A stretch of 64,000 bases of DNA from Apostichopus japonicus (GCF_037975245.1 NC_092571.1:3921001-3985000), one strand, 5' to 3'. Shown: positions 35,975 through 47,746, counted from the stretch's first letter. Notes: a model not told the origin generated them from the sequence alone. Numbers and translations: made by a program.

Positions 35975-38900
35975 TCAATGATAGTTTGATATAAGATACT
36001 CTTTAAGACGTGTTTTGAAGGTGTTCAGAGTTTTACAACAAGTAATAGTAGTAGGGAGGGAATTCCAAAGTTTTACGCCGACATAACGAATACCAAGTTG
36101 TGCAGACCTAAGTCTAAAGTAAGGAACAGTCAATTGATTTGGCGCACGGTTGGGATAAGGATCGTTACGTAACTGAAAATAGTTGCGAAAAGTCGACGGA
36201 GCATTATCATGTAACCAATTGAAAATAAAAATACCAACGTAGTAACGATTTATATCATAGATACTAAGAGTGTTAAGAGTAGTAAACAGGGGTGCTGTAT
36301 GCTGGAGGTAATCCGCATTACAAATATAACGAATGGCTCTCTTTTGAAGTAAGTAAAGGGGTTGAATTCTAGAGGCATGGGTACTACCCCAAATAACATT
36401 ACAATATGTAAGATAGGGAAGTATGAGTGTATTATAAAAAGTGACCAATGTGCTTCTGGGAATGATTTGGCGAAGTCTATTAAGAACTCCAGCGCCTTTA
36501 GACACTTTCATACAAATATTCTGAATATGATTATTCCAAGAAAGATGATTATCTATATAAACCCCAAGAAATTTAGTAGTCTTAGACAGCATAACATCAA
36601 CACCGCAAAGTCTGATACTATTAATGTTAGGATTTAAGTGCTTTGAAGGTGTACTAAACACAATAGAGGTAGTTTTCTTAACATTTAGTGACAATTTATT
36701 TGCACAAAACCAATCATGAATATATGTAAACTCATTCTGTATAGTATCCAATAGAAAATTAATGTCATTACTGGAAAAGAACAGGCTGGTATCATCAGCA
36801 TAAGAGATTATATGAAATTTGTTGCTGGCTCTATAGAGGTCATTAACATAAATTATAAACAACAATGGACCAAGTATGGACCCTTGAGGAACACCACACT
36901 TAATTGGCTTAGAAACAGAATTTATATTATTAATAACAACAAACTGGTGACGATCAGCAAGATAGCTCTTGAACCACTGAAGTACAGTTCCCCGGATTCC
37001 ATAATGACTAAGTTTTTCAAGTAAAATGTTATGGTCAAGGGTATCAAACGCCTTCGACAGATCCAGAAATATACCAGAAGCAAACTGATTATTTTCGAAA
37101 GCTTCCATAACTTTACAAGTAAAATGTAAAATAGCATGTGTAGTTGAGCGGCCAGGAAGGAAACCAAATTGATAGTTATACAGTAAATTATGCTTAGCAA
37201 TAAAGTTATATAACCGTGAGAACATTATTTTTTCGATTACCTTGGAGAAACATGGGAGAATTGAAATGGGTCTATAATTATTGACGGATTCCTTTTCACC
37301 GGCCTTAAAGACAGGAACAACTCGAGCTATTTTTAAAGATGTGGGGACAACACCAAGCTCAAAACAGAGATTACAAAGATATGTGAGTGGAATACATAAT
37401 GAATGGGCAACATGTTTTACAATAATAGCAGAAACACCATCAAAACCAGCAGCGGATGGCTTGAGTGATAGAAGTACTTTAAGGACCTCATCTCTTGTTG
37501 CAGGAATAATGAATAAAGAGTCAATGACTGGTGCTTGCAGGTACATTTTGTAGTGAGAATTAACATTAGGAATCTTATGTTGAGTGGCTGGACCAATAGT
37601 AGTAAAATAATCATTAAAAATGTTTCCAATATCCAATGGATTAGAAAAACTGATCCCCTGATAATTAATCTGTTCAGGAGTGCGATTAGCTTGTCGACCA
37701 TGTAAAAGGGTATTTATTGACCGCCACATACTTTTCGCATCCTGGTTGTTATTATTAAAGATATTGGTGTAGTAAGACTTTTTGGACAGCCTGATAACAG
37801 ACGTAAGACGATTACGAAAACGTTTGTAGTCGTTCAAGTTGTTTGCAGTACGGCTACGGAGATATTTTTTATATAGACGATTCTTTGTACGGCAAGAATT
37901 AAGGATGGCAGGAGTCATCCAGTCATTCTTGTCACTAATACCCTTCTTTGTACTAGGAACATACGGAAGACAGTTGTTTAAATGCTTACTAAATATTTTA
38001 TTAAACTGATCAAATGCAACGTTTACATCATTGCCATAAAAGACATCTTGCCAAGTTTCGTTTTCAATAGCAGACCAAACTAACCGTATAGTTGCTGGAT
38101 TAACGTGCCTCCTTAAAGTAATTGACGGAATACTAGTTTTAATATTGTCAATGTCAACAATAGTAAAAACAGGGAAATGATCCGAAATGTCGTCACAAAT
38201 TATGCCCGAGGTAGATGACAATGATGGACTATTCGTAAAAATTACATCAAGAAGTGTAGCAGAGCGTGACGTTATCCTAGAAGGCAAATTGTGAAGTGGA
38301 CGAAAAGAGTGAGAGTGTACAAGGTTGATAAACTGACTACCGATGTTTTCCGATGTAATTAAGAGATTACAGTTAAAATCGCCCATTAAGAAACAACTCC
38401 TGTTTTCTCGATTCAATGAAATAAATAAAGTAGAGAACATGTCAAGCACAGTTTCGCTAACACCGGAGGGGCAATAAATAACCCCTATGATGATTGGCGA
38501 ATGAGAAGCCTGTAGTTCTATAAAAGTCGACTTAAATATACTCAAATCTGAACGAGATTTGTATTTAAGAGATGAATTGATATATAGTGCGACCCCTCCA
38601 CCACGCCCTTGCCTAGAGGCATGTTCCATATTATACCCAGGGATGTTGTAGAGAGTATGTAAAGTATTAGGATTACCAAGCCAGGTCTCGGTTATACCGA
38701 TAACAGAAAAATTATGCGTAACGGATCTTAGTGATAATAATAAATTATTAAAGTTACTATTCAGAGACCTAGCATTCACATGATACAAGGTAAGTTTCTG
38801 ATCCCATAAATCGTTGGTAATATCTTGAAAGAAATTATAATCATAATACTTGCAGTTAGTAGCTTGAAAACTTTGAACAGAATTGATATCAGGATCAATA

Positions 38901-39022
38901 GAACTGAGAGGGGAATTAATGTCGTCGCATGCTTGAAAGTGATTTCGAGTATTTTTACAAATGATACAGGCTATGTCCCCATGCAAACTAACAATAGGAT
39001 TGCTAATACAGTCATTATGCCA
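35975..39022 (-). CDS. LINE ORF2: APE endonuclease and reverse transcriptase
   Basis: About 1,015 codons open. Endonuclease motifs: LYHVNARSLNSNF (Asn), ITETWLG (Glu), GVIYCPSG, MGDFNCNLL (GDFN), DVIFTNSP and ISDHFPVF (SDHxP). RT motifs: RVVPVFKAGEKE, NYRPISILPCFSKVIEK, YQFGFLPGRSTTHA, GIFLDLSKAFDTLDHNIL, GVPQGSILGPLLFIIYVNDL, ISYADDTSLF (catalytic YADD) and NKLSLNVKKT. The core looks intact. The first methionine in this frame lies beyond the ETW motif. An ATG at 39133-39131 in the same frame opens a Cys/His-rich leader (HLCCICAH, CSIGHCCNCSG) that meets TAA at 39025-39023; the Cys pattern continues after it (IACIICKN). So ORF2 appears to start at 39133 and to be broken by one stop. Confidence 0.9.
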   Translation of the reverse strand, partial: WHNDCISNPIVSLHGDIACIICKNTRNHFQACDDINSPLSSIDPDINSVQSFQATNCKYYDYNFFQDITNDLWDQKLTLYHVNARSLNSNFNNLLLSLRSVTHNFSVIGITETWLGNPNTLHTLYNIPGYNMEHASRQGRGGGVALYINSSLKYKSRSDLSIFKSTFIELQASHSPIIIGVIYCPSGVSETVLDMFSTLFISLNRENRSCFLMGDFNCNLLITSENIGSQFINLVHSHSFRPLHNLPSRITSRSATLLDVIFTNSPSLSSTSGIICDDISDHFPVFTIVDIDNIKTSIPSITLRRHVNPATIRLVWSAIENETWQDVFYGNDVNVAFDQFNKIFSKHLNNCLPYVPSTKKGISDKNDWMTPAILNSCRTKNRLYKKYLRSRTANNLNDYKRFRNRLTSVIRLSKKSYYTNIFNNNNQDAKSMWRSINTLLHGRQANRTPEQINYQGISFSNPLDIGNIFNDYFTTIGPATQHKIPNVNSHYKMYLQAPVIDSLFIIPATRDEVLKVLLSLKPSAAGFDGVSAIIVKHVAHSLCIPLTYLCNLCFELGVVPTSLKIARVVPVFKAGEKESVNNYRPISILPCFSKVIEKIMFSRLYNFIAKHNLLYNYQFGFLPGRSTTHAILHFTCKVMEAFENNQFASGIFLDLSKAFDTLDHNILLEKLSHYGIRGTVLQWFKSYLADRHQFVVINNINSVSKPIKCGVPQGSILGPLLFIIYVNDLYRASNKFHIISYADDTSLFFSSNDINFLLDTIQNEFTYIHDWFCANKLSLNVKKTTSIVFSTPSKHLNPNINSIRLCGVDVMLSKTTKFLGVYIDNHLSWNNHIQNICMKVSKGAGVLNRLRQIIPRSTLVTFYNTLILPYLTYCNVIWGSTHASRIQPLYLLQKRAIRYICNADYLQHTAPLFTTLNTLSIYDINRYYVGIFIFNWLHDNAPSTFRNYFQLRNDPYPNRAPNQLTVPYFRLRSAQLGIRYVGVKLWNSLPTTITCCKTLNTFKTRLKEYLISNYH

Positions 39023-39448
39023 TTATATAACCCCGGAGCAATTACAGCAATGACCTATGGAACAACGATCACTAGACGTTAAGCTATGCGCACAAATACA
39101 ACAGAGGTGACTAAATAAAGTACAATGCTCCATGCAGTATCAAATGCAAACTATCAAGAAGTAAGAAAAGAAAAAAAAGAAAGAAAGAAGAACAAAACAA
39201 AATAAGAAGAGTGAAAAAAAAGTATTATAACGTATAATACCTTGAATGTGGATAAGACGAATGTTCGGACAAACGAAAACACACGACAAAAGGGAAATCC
39301 TTAAAGTAATCTGTAAAATACAAGTAAAACGTGCAACTACTTGCTACATTTAAGTAACAAACGGCAATGGTATGTACTGTCCCCAAAAATCAAGGTAGCG
39401 GCTTCAAATTCAAGATGGCGGCTTCAACTTCACCATTGTGTCCGTACA

Positions 39449-40244
39449 TTACCGAAGTCTTGCCAGGTCCTCTGTATTAGCAATATGATGTTTATGATCG
39501 TTTCCATCAATGACGAATATCTTGCCATCTAGGGTCCAAGACCGGTTAACTCTTTCATGTTTGCGGGCACGGGCGAATAGCTCCTGGTTCCTGCGGGTCA
39601 AATCCTCATTAATGTATATTCTGGTGCCTTTTAGTGAGGTCCTGGCACGATATATCCTGTCTCTTGTGTTGTATGAGGTCAATTTGACGATGATAGCCCT
39701 GGGTCGGGTGGCGTTTGCTATGTTGTTAGCTCTAGGTCGGGGTGAAATGCGGTGTGAACGGCCGATTTCTCCAGGGGTAAGGGTAATGATCAGTTTTTCG
39801 GTCGCCAGATTAATGACTAACTCGTCAGTCGATTCTCCAGGAGATTCAGGAATCCCCTGTATGCGGAGACAGTTACGCCTTGAATACTGCTCCTGGCGGT
39901 CAGCAGAGTCCTGGGTTGCAGTTAAGTCTCGTCTGAGCTGGCATATTTCCTCCCTGGCATCATCAAGTTGTTTTTGCTTTTTGGACAGTTCAAGTTGGAA
40001 GGTGTCATGAATTTCTTTACATACCTTCTCTTTCACTGCTTCCGCTATCGCTGGCACTAGTTTGCTTATTAGATTGGTGCAAAAGTCATCTGAGTTAATG
40101 GCAGCATTCAACTCTTGGCGAATAGAGTCTATAATGTCCACATGAATTAGATCAGTGTTAGGTTGAGGTGTAGGCTCATCGTTAGCGAACCTGCCTTCTA
40201 GTTGAGGTCGATTTTGCTGCGTTTGTAGCTTTTTTAGGTGGCAT
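39449..40244 (-). CDS. LINE ORF1 nucleic-acid chaperone, N-terminal frameshift
   Basis: The main frame (to stop at 39449) has a heptad-rich coiled coil (LELSKKQKQLDDAREEICQL), an RRM-like part (YSRRNCLRIQGIPESPGEST) and a basic C-terminal part (RPRAIIVKLTSYNTRDRIYR, INEDLTRRNQELFARARK), the layout of L1-type ORF1 RNA-binding proteins. This frame contains no ATG. The plausible start, MPPKKATNAAKSTSTRR at 40244, is in the neighbouring frame and meets TAA at 40184-40182. A single-base shift near 40185 would join them. Confidence 0.85.
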
Positions 40245-40899
40245 CTTGGACGTTGTTTAGTACTAGCAATGAACTCTCACAGAATAATGATAAAGTAATA
40301 TACTGAATGAATATTTAACTGAGAAATTTGAAGGATTTCCGAGAGGCGAAAAAATGATGTGATCTTTACATGTTGTCTAGTCCAATTCCCATAGACCCAT
40401 AATTCTAACATACTGACGCAATCAACACCGGACTAAAAACACTTAAACTTATTAAACATTTTGCGCCTTGTTTACACTTCCAGTCGAGAAATATATCAGA
40501 ACTTTACCCTAAATCATTTATTAAAATAAAATTGAAAATAGGGTAAGATTTTACTGTTAAAAAAACAAAATGAAAAACATGAAATTATGAAAACGAAAAA
40601 GAAAATTAAAAACAGAAATATACAAAAATGTTTAAAATATATAAACGAGGTGTTTGACTACACCAAAAAAATAAGTCAATCGATATAATATAAGTGAAAG
40701 AAAAAAGAAGTGAGCACAAGAAATTATGAAAACGAAAAATGAAACTTAAACACCAAAATATTGATAATTGGAAATTGCCCGTCAAAGTTTCGAAGGTAGA
40801 TTTGTTAGTAACGTAAGTTAATAGCTTCAAACAGTACCCAAGTTCGTCTTGACAAGGTTCCACATGACTTTGATTTGAATGCGGTGTATGTTGAAATAT

Positions 40900-41120
40900 T
40901 GTCCAAATGAAGCTTCACAACGACAGTTGACTTCAATCTTGCATAACTCTACCGGTTTCAGCCAATGATTCCATCTAAAGAAGAAAAGACCAATATGAAA
41001 CCAAAAAATCAGAAACAATACTGGTACTTTTTGGTGACATGTTTTTCTTACTCTAGAGAAAAAAATTACGACGTTATATCCACACTCGAAGTTATTTGTA
41101 AATCCAATAAAAAACCTAAC
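40900..41120 (-). mobile_element. SINE, diverged third copy
   Basis: TTTTTGGTGACAT, TTACTCTAGAGA, CACTCGAAGTTATTTGTAA and ACAATACTGGTA match the order in 49690-49825 (TTTTTGGTGACAT, TTACTCTAGAGA, CAACTCGAAATCATTTGT). The tRNA-like end is not recognisable. Confidence 0.5.
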
Positions 41121-41282
41121 ATATAAATATATAACTGATAAAGACAATGCAAACAAGACAAACTTCTGCAAATACCACCAGTGTACATAATCCAGTTAGT
41201 AAGGGCAAACGGACGAAGGCTAGAAGAGGCTACTCATCGTTTATGGACTGTTTTGTTTCAAATGTTTGTTACATGTTCTTAC

Positions 41283-41432
41283 CACTTGCATGAATTAATT
41301 TGTTATTTGATATTAAACATGTGTTTCTTCCTGACTCTTCCAGAAATCTGATAGAAACAGTAATGCGATGGCGTGAAAATGTAAGGTGCGATGTGTTATC
41401 ATATAACCTCTCTGCTATATCATTTCTGTTGT
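41283..41432 (-). CDS. Possible cytoplasmic exon of the Ig receptor
   Basis: Acceptor TTTACTTTATCAG and donor AGTG|GTAAG enclose 50 codons without stop (NRNDIAERLYDNTSHLTFSR). It needs phase 1 while the exon before it ends in phase 0, so either an exon is missing between them or it is a chance ORF. Confidence 0.3.
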
Positions 41433-41833
41433 CTGATAAAGTAAAATGAGGAATACACATATTGCAACTAATACTGAGGAATAATCTTGGGTTGAGGCGA
41501 GTAATTTGAAAACGATTTAGGGTTAGTAAACCTTCAAAATTTGTTAAAATTGGTGATATGTGAGAACCCGTCGTCTCTACTGCAAGAGATCCATTCCTCT
41601 CGGCTACAGGAATTCATTAAGTAGTACTCAAAACCTTCTTTTAATGATCCAGCAGAACTCATTGACATTAAAGTCATCACAGTGATACAAAATTATATCA
41701 AAGCAAAACAAAGGAGTGCGACATAAACAACGGTTGATAAGAAACAGTCCATGTCAATGTATGGTCATGTAATTGTTGCAAACACAAAGAAGTTTGCATC
41801 TGACCTTTGTTTTGGTGTGCACTTGTGACTTAC

Positions 41834-41913
41834 CTCGCTCTCTGATGCTTGTGGTGGCCGCTGTGGTGGTTGTCGTGGACATCTTCGCTGCCGCTTAAGA
41901 TTTACCATCAGAC
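41834..41913 (-). CDS. Ig receptor exon: basic, proline-rich cytoplasmic segment
   Basis: GLMVNLKRQRRCPRQPPQRP follows the membrane exon in phase, then PQASESE to donor GAG|GTAAGT. Positive charges right after the span suit a stop-transfer signal; PxxP-type prolines could bind SH3 domains (inference). Confidence 0.55.
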
Positions 41914-44900
41914 CTACATTAATAGCTAGGGAAGACAACATTGGTTGCTTTATAAACTTTACTTACTGTGATTTAAGCTTCGTTAAGTTAACAAGAAATT
42001 CTATACCAATTATAAGCTTTACGTTTAGAGTAATGGTTTTTCTTTAGAAATTCCCGAAATTATTTTCTAAACTGTTGAAAACAAAGGTTAGCTCAGCCAC
42101 TAAAAAGCCGTATTAAGAGTTTACCAGGTTCTTTTTCCTACATAAAGCCTGTGCATGATAGTATGCTCTTTCTGATTGTAATAACATCAAATAATAAAAG
42201 CAACTTTCGTCGCCAGAAAGGCGCTGTTAATGTTCTCCGCGATTTGTAAATTTGTTTTGAATTTCTTGCTCGCATTGCAATTTCTTCACTCTGTTTCAAC
42301 GTAAGTTACACATAGTTTATTTTTGAAAAAAAAAAGAAGAGCCAACCTAAGAAATATTTAATATTAATGACACCTTCAAAACTATGAAATTTGAATGAGT
42401 GTGACAAAGGTTTTTTTTTCATGTTGTTATCTATCAATACGGTCTTAGTGTCAATTCGTTCACAGATATTTTCAGCTTTTTTTATATCTGAAAATCATTT
42501 ATTTTTACGGATGATTTGGATAGAATATAAAGATGCCTTATGATTGTGATTCATGTTACCTTCGCAAACATTAGGACAGTCATTACAAGAATGGGAGGGA
42601 GCATGTAACGATCTCTCCGCTGATACATGCGTCGCTGGCAAGTGAATCAGTAAGGCACATGATGAGAAAACATGTCATCGTGTGTTTGAGCATTCTGCAC
42701 AACGACGAAAAGCAACATGTATGAGAACGTTTTCTGACATGAAAGATTCATGTAGAGAACATCGTTGATTGTATTTTCAACCAGCCAGAATTCTCTAGTT
42801 TAGAATGTTGTATTGGGCCATCTCCAGACTCATTAAAAGAGGGTTCAAATGTTGGAAAACTTAAATAAACAATGTATGAAAACGTTTTTCTCACTAATTA
42901 TTTACTCACTGTGTTAGATTATCATATTGCAGTATACATGTTCACAGCAAGATGGAATGCGTTTTGTCTTCCAGTTTTGTTTCCTCTGAAAATCCGGGAG
43001 AAACAACGTCCTGCACACTTTCATCGTCAGTAATTGAAACTAATTCACTAAATTATTTTTTTGACTTTTATATTCACACGTACAAAATATTGGCATTGGA
43101 TAATATTCACTAAATTATTGTACTCCTGGTTATATTCTGACACATCAACGAAAGCTAATGATCGCAAAAAGCAAAAAGACAAATCAGATTGAAAACAGTG
43201 TTGTACAGAATGTGCTTAGTTGTAAGTATTTTTTCTAAAACAAGTCATGGTGTATTGCCTTTTGTTCATCTTACCTGAGATGATAATCAAAACGATCAGT
43301 GAGGTGACTGAAAAGATCATTAACATCGCTCTGCCGTCAGACTTACAACCCTCTCTAACGTTGGCTGGTGATGTTGTATCGGATGTTGTGTTATCTGTAT
43401 GAATAAAACAACGACAATATAACATGAGAAAATGCGAAATGTTTGCCCAACTTAAGTAACTATATCAGCAACAATAAATGCTTACCGTTGCAGCAAGGGA
43501 CAAACCAATATTTGTTTATACTGTTAAACTTGTTGTTCAAAACTGGACTAACGTGATTGAATACAAGTTTGGGTAAAATTAGCCCAATCATTCTGAAATA
43601 TGCTTAGTGACATATGCCCATAATTTCCAATTTGTTATTTGTTGTTCATATTTCAAGAGGTACGTTTATTGAATTGTGTCAATAAATTGACCAAACAGGT
43701 TTAAACGAAAAGTTATGATAACCAAAGACAGACGATCTTTTCATGTTCAGAATACAAAGAAGACAATAATCACTCATCCATACCTTTACGATAGTATGAA
43801 TCACATTCACATACTAAATCAGCTTGTCCTCAAGACGACCATTAGCGTAGCTATGTAAAGTCCAGTACTGCCTGTTAAATTTGATATATGAAGACCAATT
43901 GCTTAGTCTATAATTTTAGTAAAAATTGACTACAAGACTGTCACTTAATTTAGGAGCAATAAGGTCCACATTCGACTCCATATCCATAATATTAATCCAT
44001 TAACGTCTTCATAGCTATCATGAAAACTATGTGCTTTTTGAAGGTAATATGTGTGTTTTTTAAACAGTGTCATAAGTGCATTGCGTAACTGTTGTTCCCA
44101 TTTTACCCATTTATACAGGTGTGAGATCGTTTCACACGTGCTTAGGAATGACCAATGAATTGGCAATACTCGGAGAGAAACAATTTAATTGACTAATTCA
44201 TGGGGGTAACAAGATCAGATTGCAAAATATTAATAGCCTCAAAAATCAAACAAAAATACACCAACATAATTACTGCACAACATTTTAATTGTGTAGGTTC
44301 TTTTTGAAATGACTATACAGTAATAAAACCATTTGGACTTACCTACGGGAAAGAATAAAGTCAGTCTCGAACTTAGCTTGAACATGTTCTCATGCTGGCA
44401 TCTTATTCTACATTCGAGGTCAATACTGTCCAAGGAAGGGTGATTTACGTGGTATCGTGAGAGTAAGGTCACAGTATATGTGTCTCCGTGGCAATCAACT
44501 GTCGTCCACTGATCGGAAAATGTGATGTAAGGATTCATGTCCTCTGCAGCTGTTTTCCATTCAAGACTGACACTTGGGCGGACGTTTCGTACCGAACATT
44601 TAAGAGTGCCATCGCGATCACCTTCAGACTGACAACAGCATGTACTGCTGCAGTCTTCAACCACAAAATGTGAAGGTAGAACTAGAAGGTAGTGAAGAAA
44701 TCATTGCTGAAAATTAATATTTCCTTTATGTTTTATCACACCTGTAAATATAGTTCTTGTAAAGAGAGCATAATGAGAGCGCATTTATGTTATTAACTTG
44801 ATCGTTAGTTGAGTTGTCAAAATTATAATTCTAATTAAGATTATAATTAATTTCCATGAAAGTTTTTAAAAATGGTTTCGTTTTCTTCTGTTGCAACACC

Positions 44901-46653
44901 GATTTAGGAGCTAATTTTTAAAACATTATTTTTCGTAAGACCAATATCAAAGGGTTAGCAAATTCCGTTTAACATTGAGTCATAAAACATTTATTAACTT
45001 ATTTTGATGATCTCTTTGTCTTGAAATAACTTAAATTCAATCCATAACCTGATTTGCATAAAATTACAATCTTTAAGTTAGAACAAAATGAATTTCGTTT
45101 GGAAAAGATTTGAACTATTTTGTGCCTGTTGAAGTAAAGGGGAAAAGTATAGAACACGTTTTGGGGTTAATATATGTTTTCCTACTCACCGTACATGAAA
45201 ACGTTGTAAGCTTGCGAACCAGATAAAACACCGTTTCCATAGTTGCATACATAAATACCTTCATGCTTAACTTGAGCTTGAAGTAAAGTAAGAGAACCAA
45301 TCATCGATATATCAAAATCCGAAGAAGTGACTTTCTTATTATTCGATTGCAGGTAATTAGCATACCCAATTACCTCTTCATGAGCGTTCCATTTCTTCCA
45401 CACGAGAAAAACGTTCCTCTTTTTAGCACAATGTAACACGACCCTAGAGTTTAGTTGGAAATATTTGACTTTCAATGAACGGGGAGGATCACGATTGACC
45501 ACCTCAACCAACGCAGTTACTTCATTATGAAGGACTACTTTTGGAGGCTCAACAGCTTGACATTTGAGTAAACTTAAACTGCTGGAGTTGAAAGCTGCAA
45601 ACGTAGTATTTGCATAAGTTGTTATCAAAGCTGTTTTTGATGATACTGAAAAGTTAGACGGAATGACAGTATCGCCATGCACTGTCTTCCTAAACCATAT
45701 CAAATCCACTGCCGGTCGTGCATCTTGCACGTAGCACTGAAGATCGAAAGGTTCATTTTCTGATAAGAAACAGAAGCTTTCATCCGGGTCACAACCTTTG
45801 ATGAAAGGATACTTCTGACTTGGTGTCACTACAAAAAATACAAAATAAACACATTTCTGTAACAGATTCATACATATGTGGTTTAAGCATTCACCGAAGA
45901 CGAATGATCCTGAACGTCTCATTACAAATATAACAATTGAGGGCTAGTCTTCTTTATTCTTTATTATTGCATGCACAAGTCTTAGCACTGAAAATTGATC
46001 TTGACTCAATATAAGTAAACATTTTCAAGAGAGCAACCTTCTTCATTGTCGGCAGTGTAATCGGAAAGAACTAGATATAACTAGATATCTGATTTTCATA
46101 AATATTTCTGGTTTGGAGTAGGGGTTGAACACAATTTTTGCATTTCCTGTTCATGCAACCCCGTATTTGGTTTTCTTTGTTTTATGGCGTTACCTATCAA
46201 TGTTCCAACTACAAAGAGTAGTCTTAATTATAACATATCGCTCGACTTTGCGGTAGGTCTTCCAAAACCATGGCGTCTAGGGAAAGTATGATGCCACAAC
46301 AAATCACCTACCAATCACAATTACTCGTACAGTGTACGGTCCTTGCATATCCGCTTCTTCCGATTCCTTCCAAAATACTCGGAAACTTTGGTCGTGCTGC
46401 AAAGTGACGTTGTTGATGACCAATGAACCGTTGGGGTAAATATCAAATTCCCCTGCTTGATACCCACTATCTGCCTTTTTACCTTCTCGGTAAGATAGGA
46501 ATGGGCGGGAAAACTTTGTTTGCGAAGAGTTGTACCAGTATACACCAAAATTATTTTCATCAACGCTGCAATGAACGACTCCTTCTTTTCCAATTTCAAG
46601 ATATCGCAAAGACTCACACGGTTGCCCATTGATTTTACTGCTATAGAGGGACA
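41834..46653 (-). CDS. Ig-superfamily transmembrane receptor, four Ig domains
   Basis: Exons on the minus strand: 46653-46312 (Ig1), 45828-45190 (Ig2-Ig3), 44681-44343 (Ig4), 43394-43275 (membrane span), 41913-41834 (basic cytoplasmic segment). Every junction is phase 1 with good GT/AG sites and no stop occurs. The first exons (signal peptide) and last exons were not found; the LINE at 35737-40440 lies just downstream in the same orientation. It has the same general design as the receptor at 15689-26152 but no kinase exon is visible. Likely a cell-surface recognition or adhesion protein; ligand and signalling unknown. Confidence 0.75.
43275..43394 (-). CDS. Ig receptor exon: transmembrane segment
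   Basis: A Thr/Ser-rich stalk (NTTSDTTSPANVREG) precedes the hydrophobic span RAMLMIFSVTSLIVLIIIS. Phase 1 both sides, donor TCAG|GTAAG. Confidence 0.7.
44343..44681 (-). CDS. Ig receptor exon: fourth Ig domain
   Basis: An unusual Cys cluster (CSSTCCCQSEGD) precedes GTLKCSVRNVRPSVSLEWKT and DSIDLECRIRCQHEN. The B and F cysteines and core Trp are present. Donor GTAG|GTAAGT, phase 1. Confidence 0.75.
45190..45828 (-). CDS. Ig receptor exon: second and third Ig domains
   Basis: Domain 2: PFDLQCYVQDARPAVDLIWF and SSLSLLKCQAVEPP. Domain 3: SRVVLHCAKKRNVFLVWKKW and GSLTLLQAQVKHEGIYVCNY. Each has the Cys-Trp-Cys core. Phase 1 to phase 1, donor TACG|GTGAGT. Confidence 0.8.
46312..46653 (-). CDS. 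Ig receptor exon: first Ig (V-like) domain
   Basis: VVHCSVDENNFGVYWYNSSQ gives the B-strand Cys and core Trp. GSLVINNVTLQHDQSFRVFW is the E-F region, but the F-strand Cys is replaced by Phe/Val, so the canonical disulphide is missing. Donor ATTG|GTAGGT, phase 1. Confidence 0.7.
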
Positions 46654-46699
46654 CTGTCATGTTGATGAAATACCGAAAACAAGAAATGTGAGCACGAAA

Positions 46700-46800
46700 T
46701 TTTCATCATCACTATTACTACCACCATCATCATCACCAACATCATCATCCTAATCATCCCCAACACCACCACCAACCCCACCATCACCACCACCATCACC
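46700..46800 (+). repeat. (ATC)n/(ACC)n trinucleotide microsatellite
   Basis: Imperfect CATCATCACC and CACCACCACC runs. Confidence 0.85.
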
Positions 46801-47746
46801 AAACAACAATTAAGTTGTTGCAGTAATCCTTAACGAGAATTAATACTGGTATGAATCCATTTTTTTTTTAGCAGAATGTTGTTGAGGGACACAAAGGGCG
46901 TGACCTGTCCTCTCTTGGTAGTTAATTTTCTAAGGCATATTATGAAAATAAATTACATTAATACTTATCCCATATTTGCCTGGTTTCGAATGTATCAGGA
47001 CTCCGAGATAGTCTACAAACTTTCGCCCTAGTCAGGTTTTACCTACCATAAAGCACGACGACGTTGAAGATCAAAACCCGATGACGTTTGTCGTTTTCTT
47101 GTAAAATTTCCAGACAGGATTGCGCAGACGGGAGGAACAAAAATATTTACATTGAGGATAAATGAGTTAAAGAAAATTTTCAAATAAAACAAACAATGCA
47201 AGGTTTCTGGACAACTTGGGTAAAAGGTGGTCCAAGGGGAGGAAGGGGGGGGGGGTCAGAGGAACATGCAGAGTAAGATAGAGAAGGCAATGGAGGTTAA
47301 TGGATTGTATAAGAATGGCTTAAACTTTAGCTAATTAAAAATAAAAACAATAAATCCGATGAAATGGAATGACTTAGCTTTAATGCACAAAACGTTTCCT
47401 GGAAGGAAATTGCCTTGAGACTCATTACCTACAACGAGAGGTATACGGTTAAATTCATTGAAGTGAGATGAAACTATATTATTACTCATGATGAACGTAT
47501 TCCTTTACACAAGAGAGAAAGGTTCTGGTGCCTTCCAATCATAAGGTCCTCGGCTCGAGTCTCTCCAATATATGTCGTCCAGTTACAGAGTTGTTGACAA
47601 TTCACAATTCATTATCATGGACGTTAAATATGGATGTTAGAGACTGACTTTGGCTTTGATAAGCCAATGAGGCTTTTTTGCGAGTTCTTGCTTTGCAGGA
47701 GGATCTAAAAGACATACATACATTCATGTGATGACCATCTTGAGTT

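Larger units (their letters stand above)
35737..40440 (-). mobile_element. Near full-length LINE (CR1/L2-like, Jockey group)
   Basis: Minus-strand order: ORF1 with coiled coil and RRM-like domain, ORF2 with APE-type endonuclease and reverse transcriptase, then a 3' end reading ATTGAAATAAAGTCTTATG followed by (TTGAA)n. Short tandem 3' tails instead of poly(A) are usual in the CR1/L2/Daphne/Crack relatives. The 5' limit is approximate; no target duplication was identified. Confidence 0.85.

Noticed and set aside
35975-40244. Host endonuclease/reverse-transcriptase gene or telomerase
   Set aside because: APE endonuclease plus YADD RT, ORF1 coiled coil and (TTGAA)n tail identify a LINE.
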